Origin: Eutrigla gurnardus | Taxonomy: Eukaryota > Chordata > Actinopteri > Perciformes > Triglidae | DNA: 64,000 bases | Assembly (NCBI GenBank): GCA_963514095.1 | Contig: OY741270.1 | Location: 26,120,571-26,184,570, forward strand | Reading direction: 5' to 3' | Notes under the pieces: generated by a model | Told to the model about the DNA's origin: nothing | What the model saw: the letters and a program-made list of their open reading frames with translations, nothing else | Database searches by the model: none | Shown: in pieces, positions 63,926-64,000 of the stretch | Layout: each line of letters starts with the position of its first letter | Position numbering within the stretch: the stretch's first letter is position 1 | Made by a program: the position numbers and the translations under genes

Positions 63926-64000
63926 CTGGAGATGAAATCGTAGTCTATAAACAGGCTTTTCATGTGTTCTTATGGTGCTCTATAGTCGTGGTCATCGGTA

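Overview
This window looks like nuclear genomic DNA of a teleost fish, probably a percomorph. The evidence is a vertebrate BTB zinc-finger gene with short GT-AG introns, a BEL/Pao retrotransposon end, a tRNA-derived SINE of fish type, hAT and TTAA-target DNA transposon remnants, and (CA)n tracts. There are no bacterial-style operons. All exon models were built by hand from reading frames and splice signals, so junctions are predictions.

Layout: (1) 1-1757 is the 3' end of a BEL/Pao LTR retrotransposon (integrase end plus one LTR). (2) 2175-7622 (+) is a complete zbtb24 coding region in six coding exons. They join in frame to 698 aa: BTB, AT-hook, eight C2H2 fingers and a Gln-rich tail. The intron after its second coding exon holds a non-autonomous hAT element (3848-6066), and inside the hAT sits a SINE plus AT-rich satellite. 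(3) 8154-48010 is a tandem array of about 40 kb. Its units of about 556 bp (and compound units of about 840-900 bp) combine two related satellite halves of about 180 bp with a SINE-derived cassette of about 190 bp. There are roughly 60 cassettes, higher-order periodicity near 1.95 kb, and two copies of a 561-562 bp TTAA-flanked MITE. (4) 48011-50284 is a second copy of the hAT right end, the last four zbtb24 exons and the 3' flank, without 5' exons. (5) 50285-51990 is degenerate satellite and AT-rich sequence. (6) 51999-63925 (-) is the C-terminal 1,534 codons of a coiled-coil gene that I call ccdc162, in 31 phase-consistent exons; its 5' part lies beyond the window. zbtb24 and ccdc162 converge tail to tail, and both map to the same small region in mammals, which supports both names.

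Most interesting points: the duplicated zbtb24 3' block can be explained by unequal recombination between two SINE copies in a 20-bp identical stretch; the giant array appears to have grown from satellite inside a hAT element in the zbtb24 intron; and in ccdc162 a 21-bp minisatellite of about 22 units repeats an exon end together with its splice donor, keeping frame. The zbtb24 duplication and the array length could partly be assembly effects, so long-read support matters.
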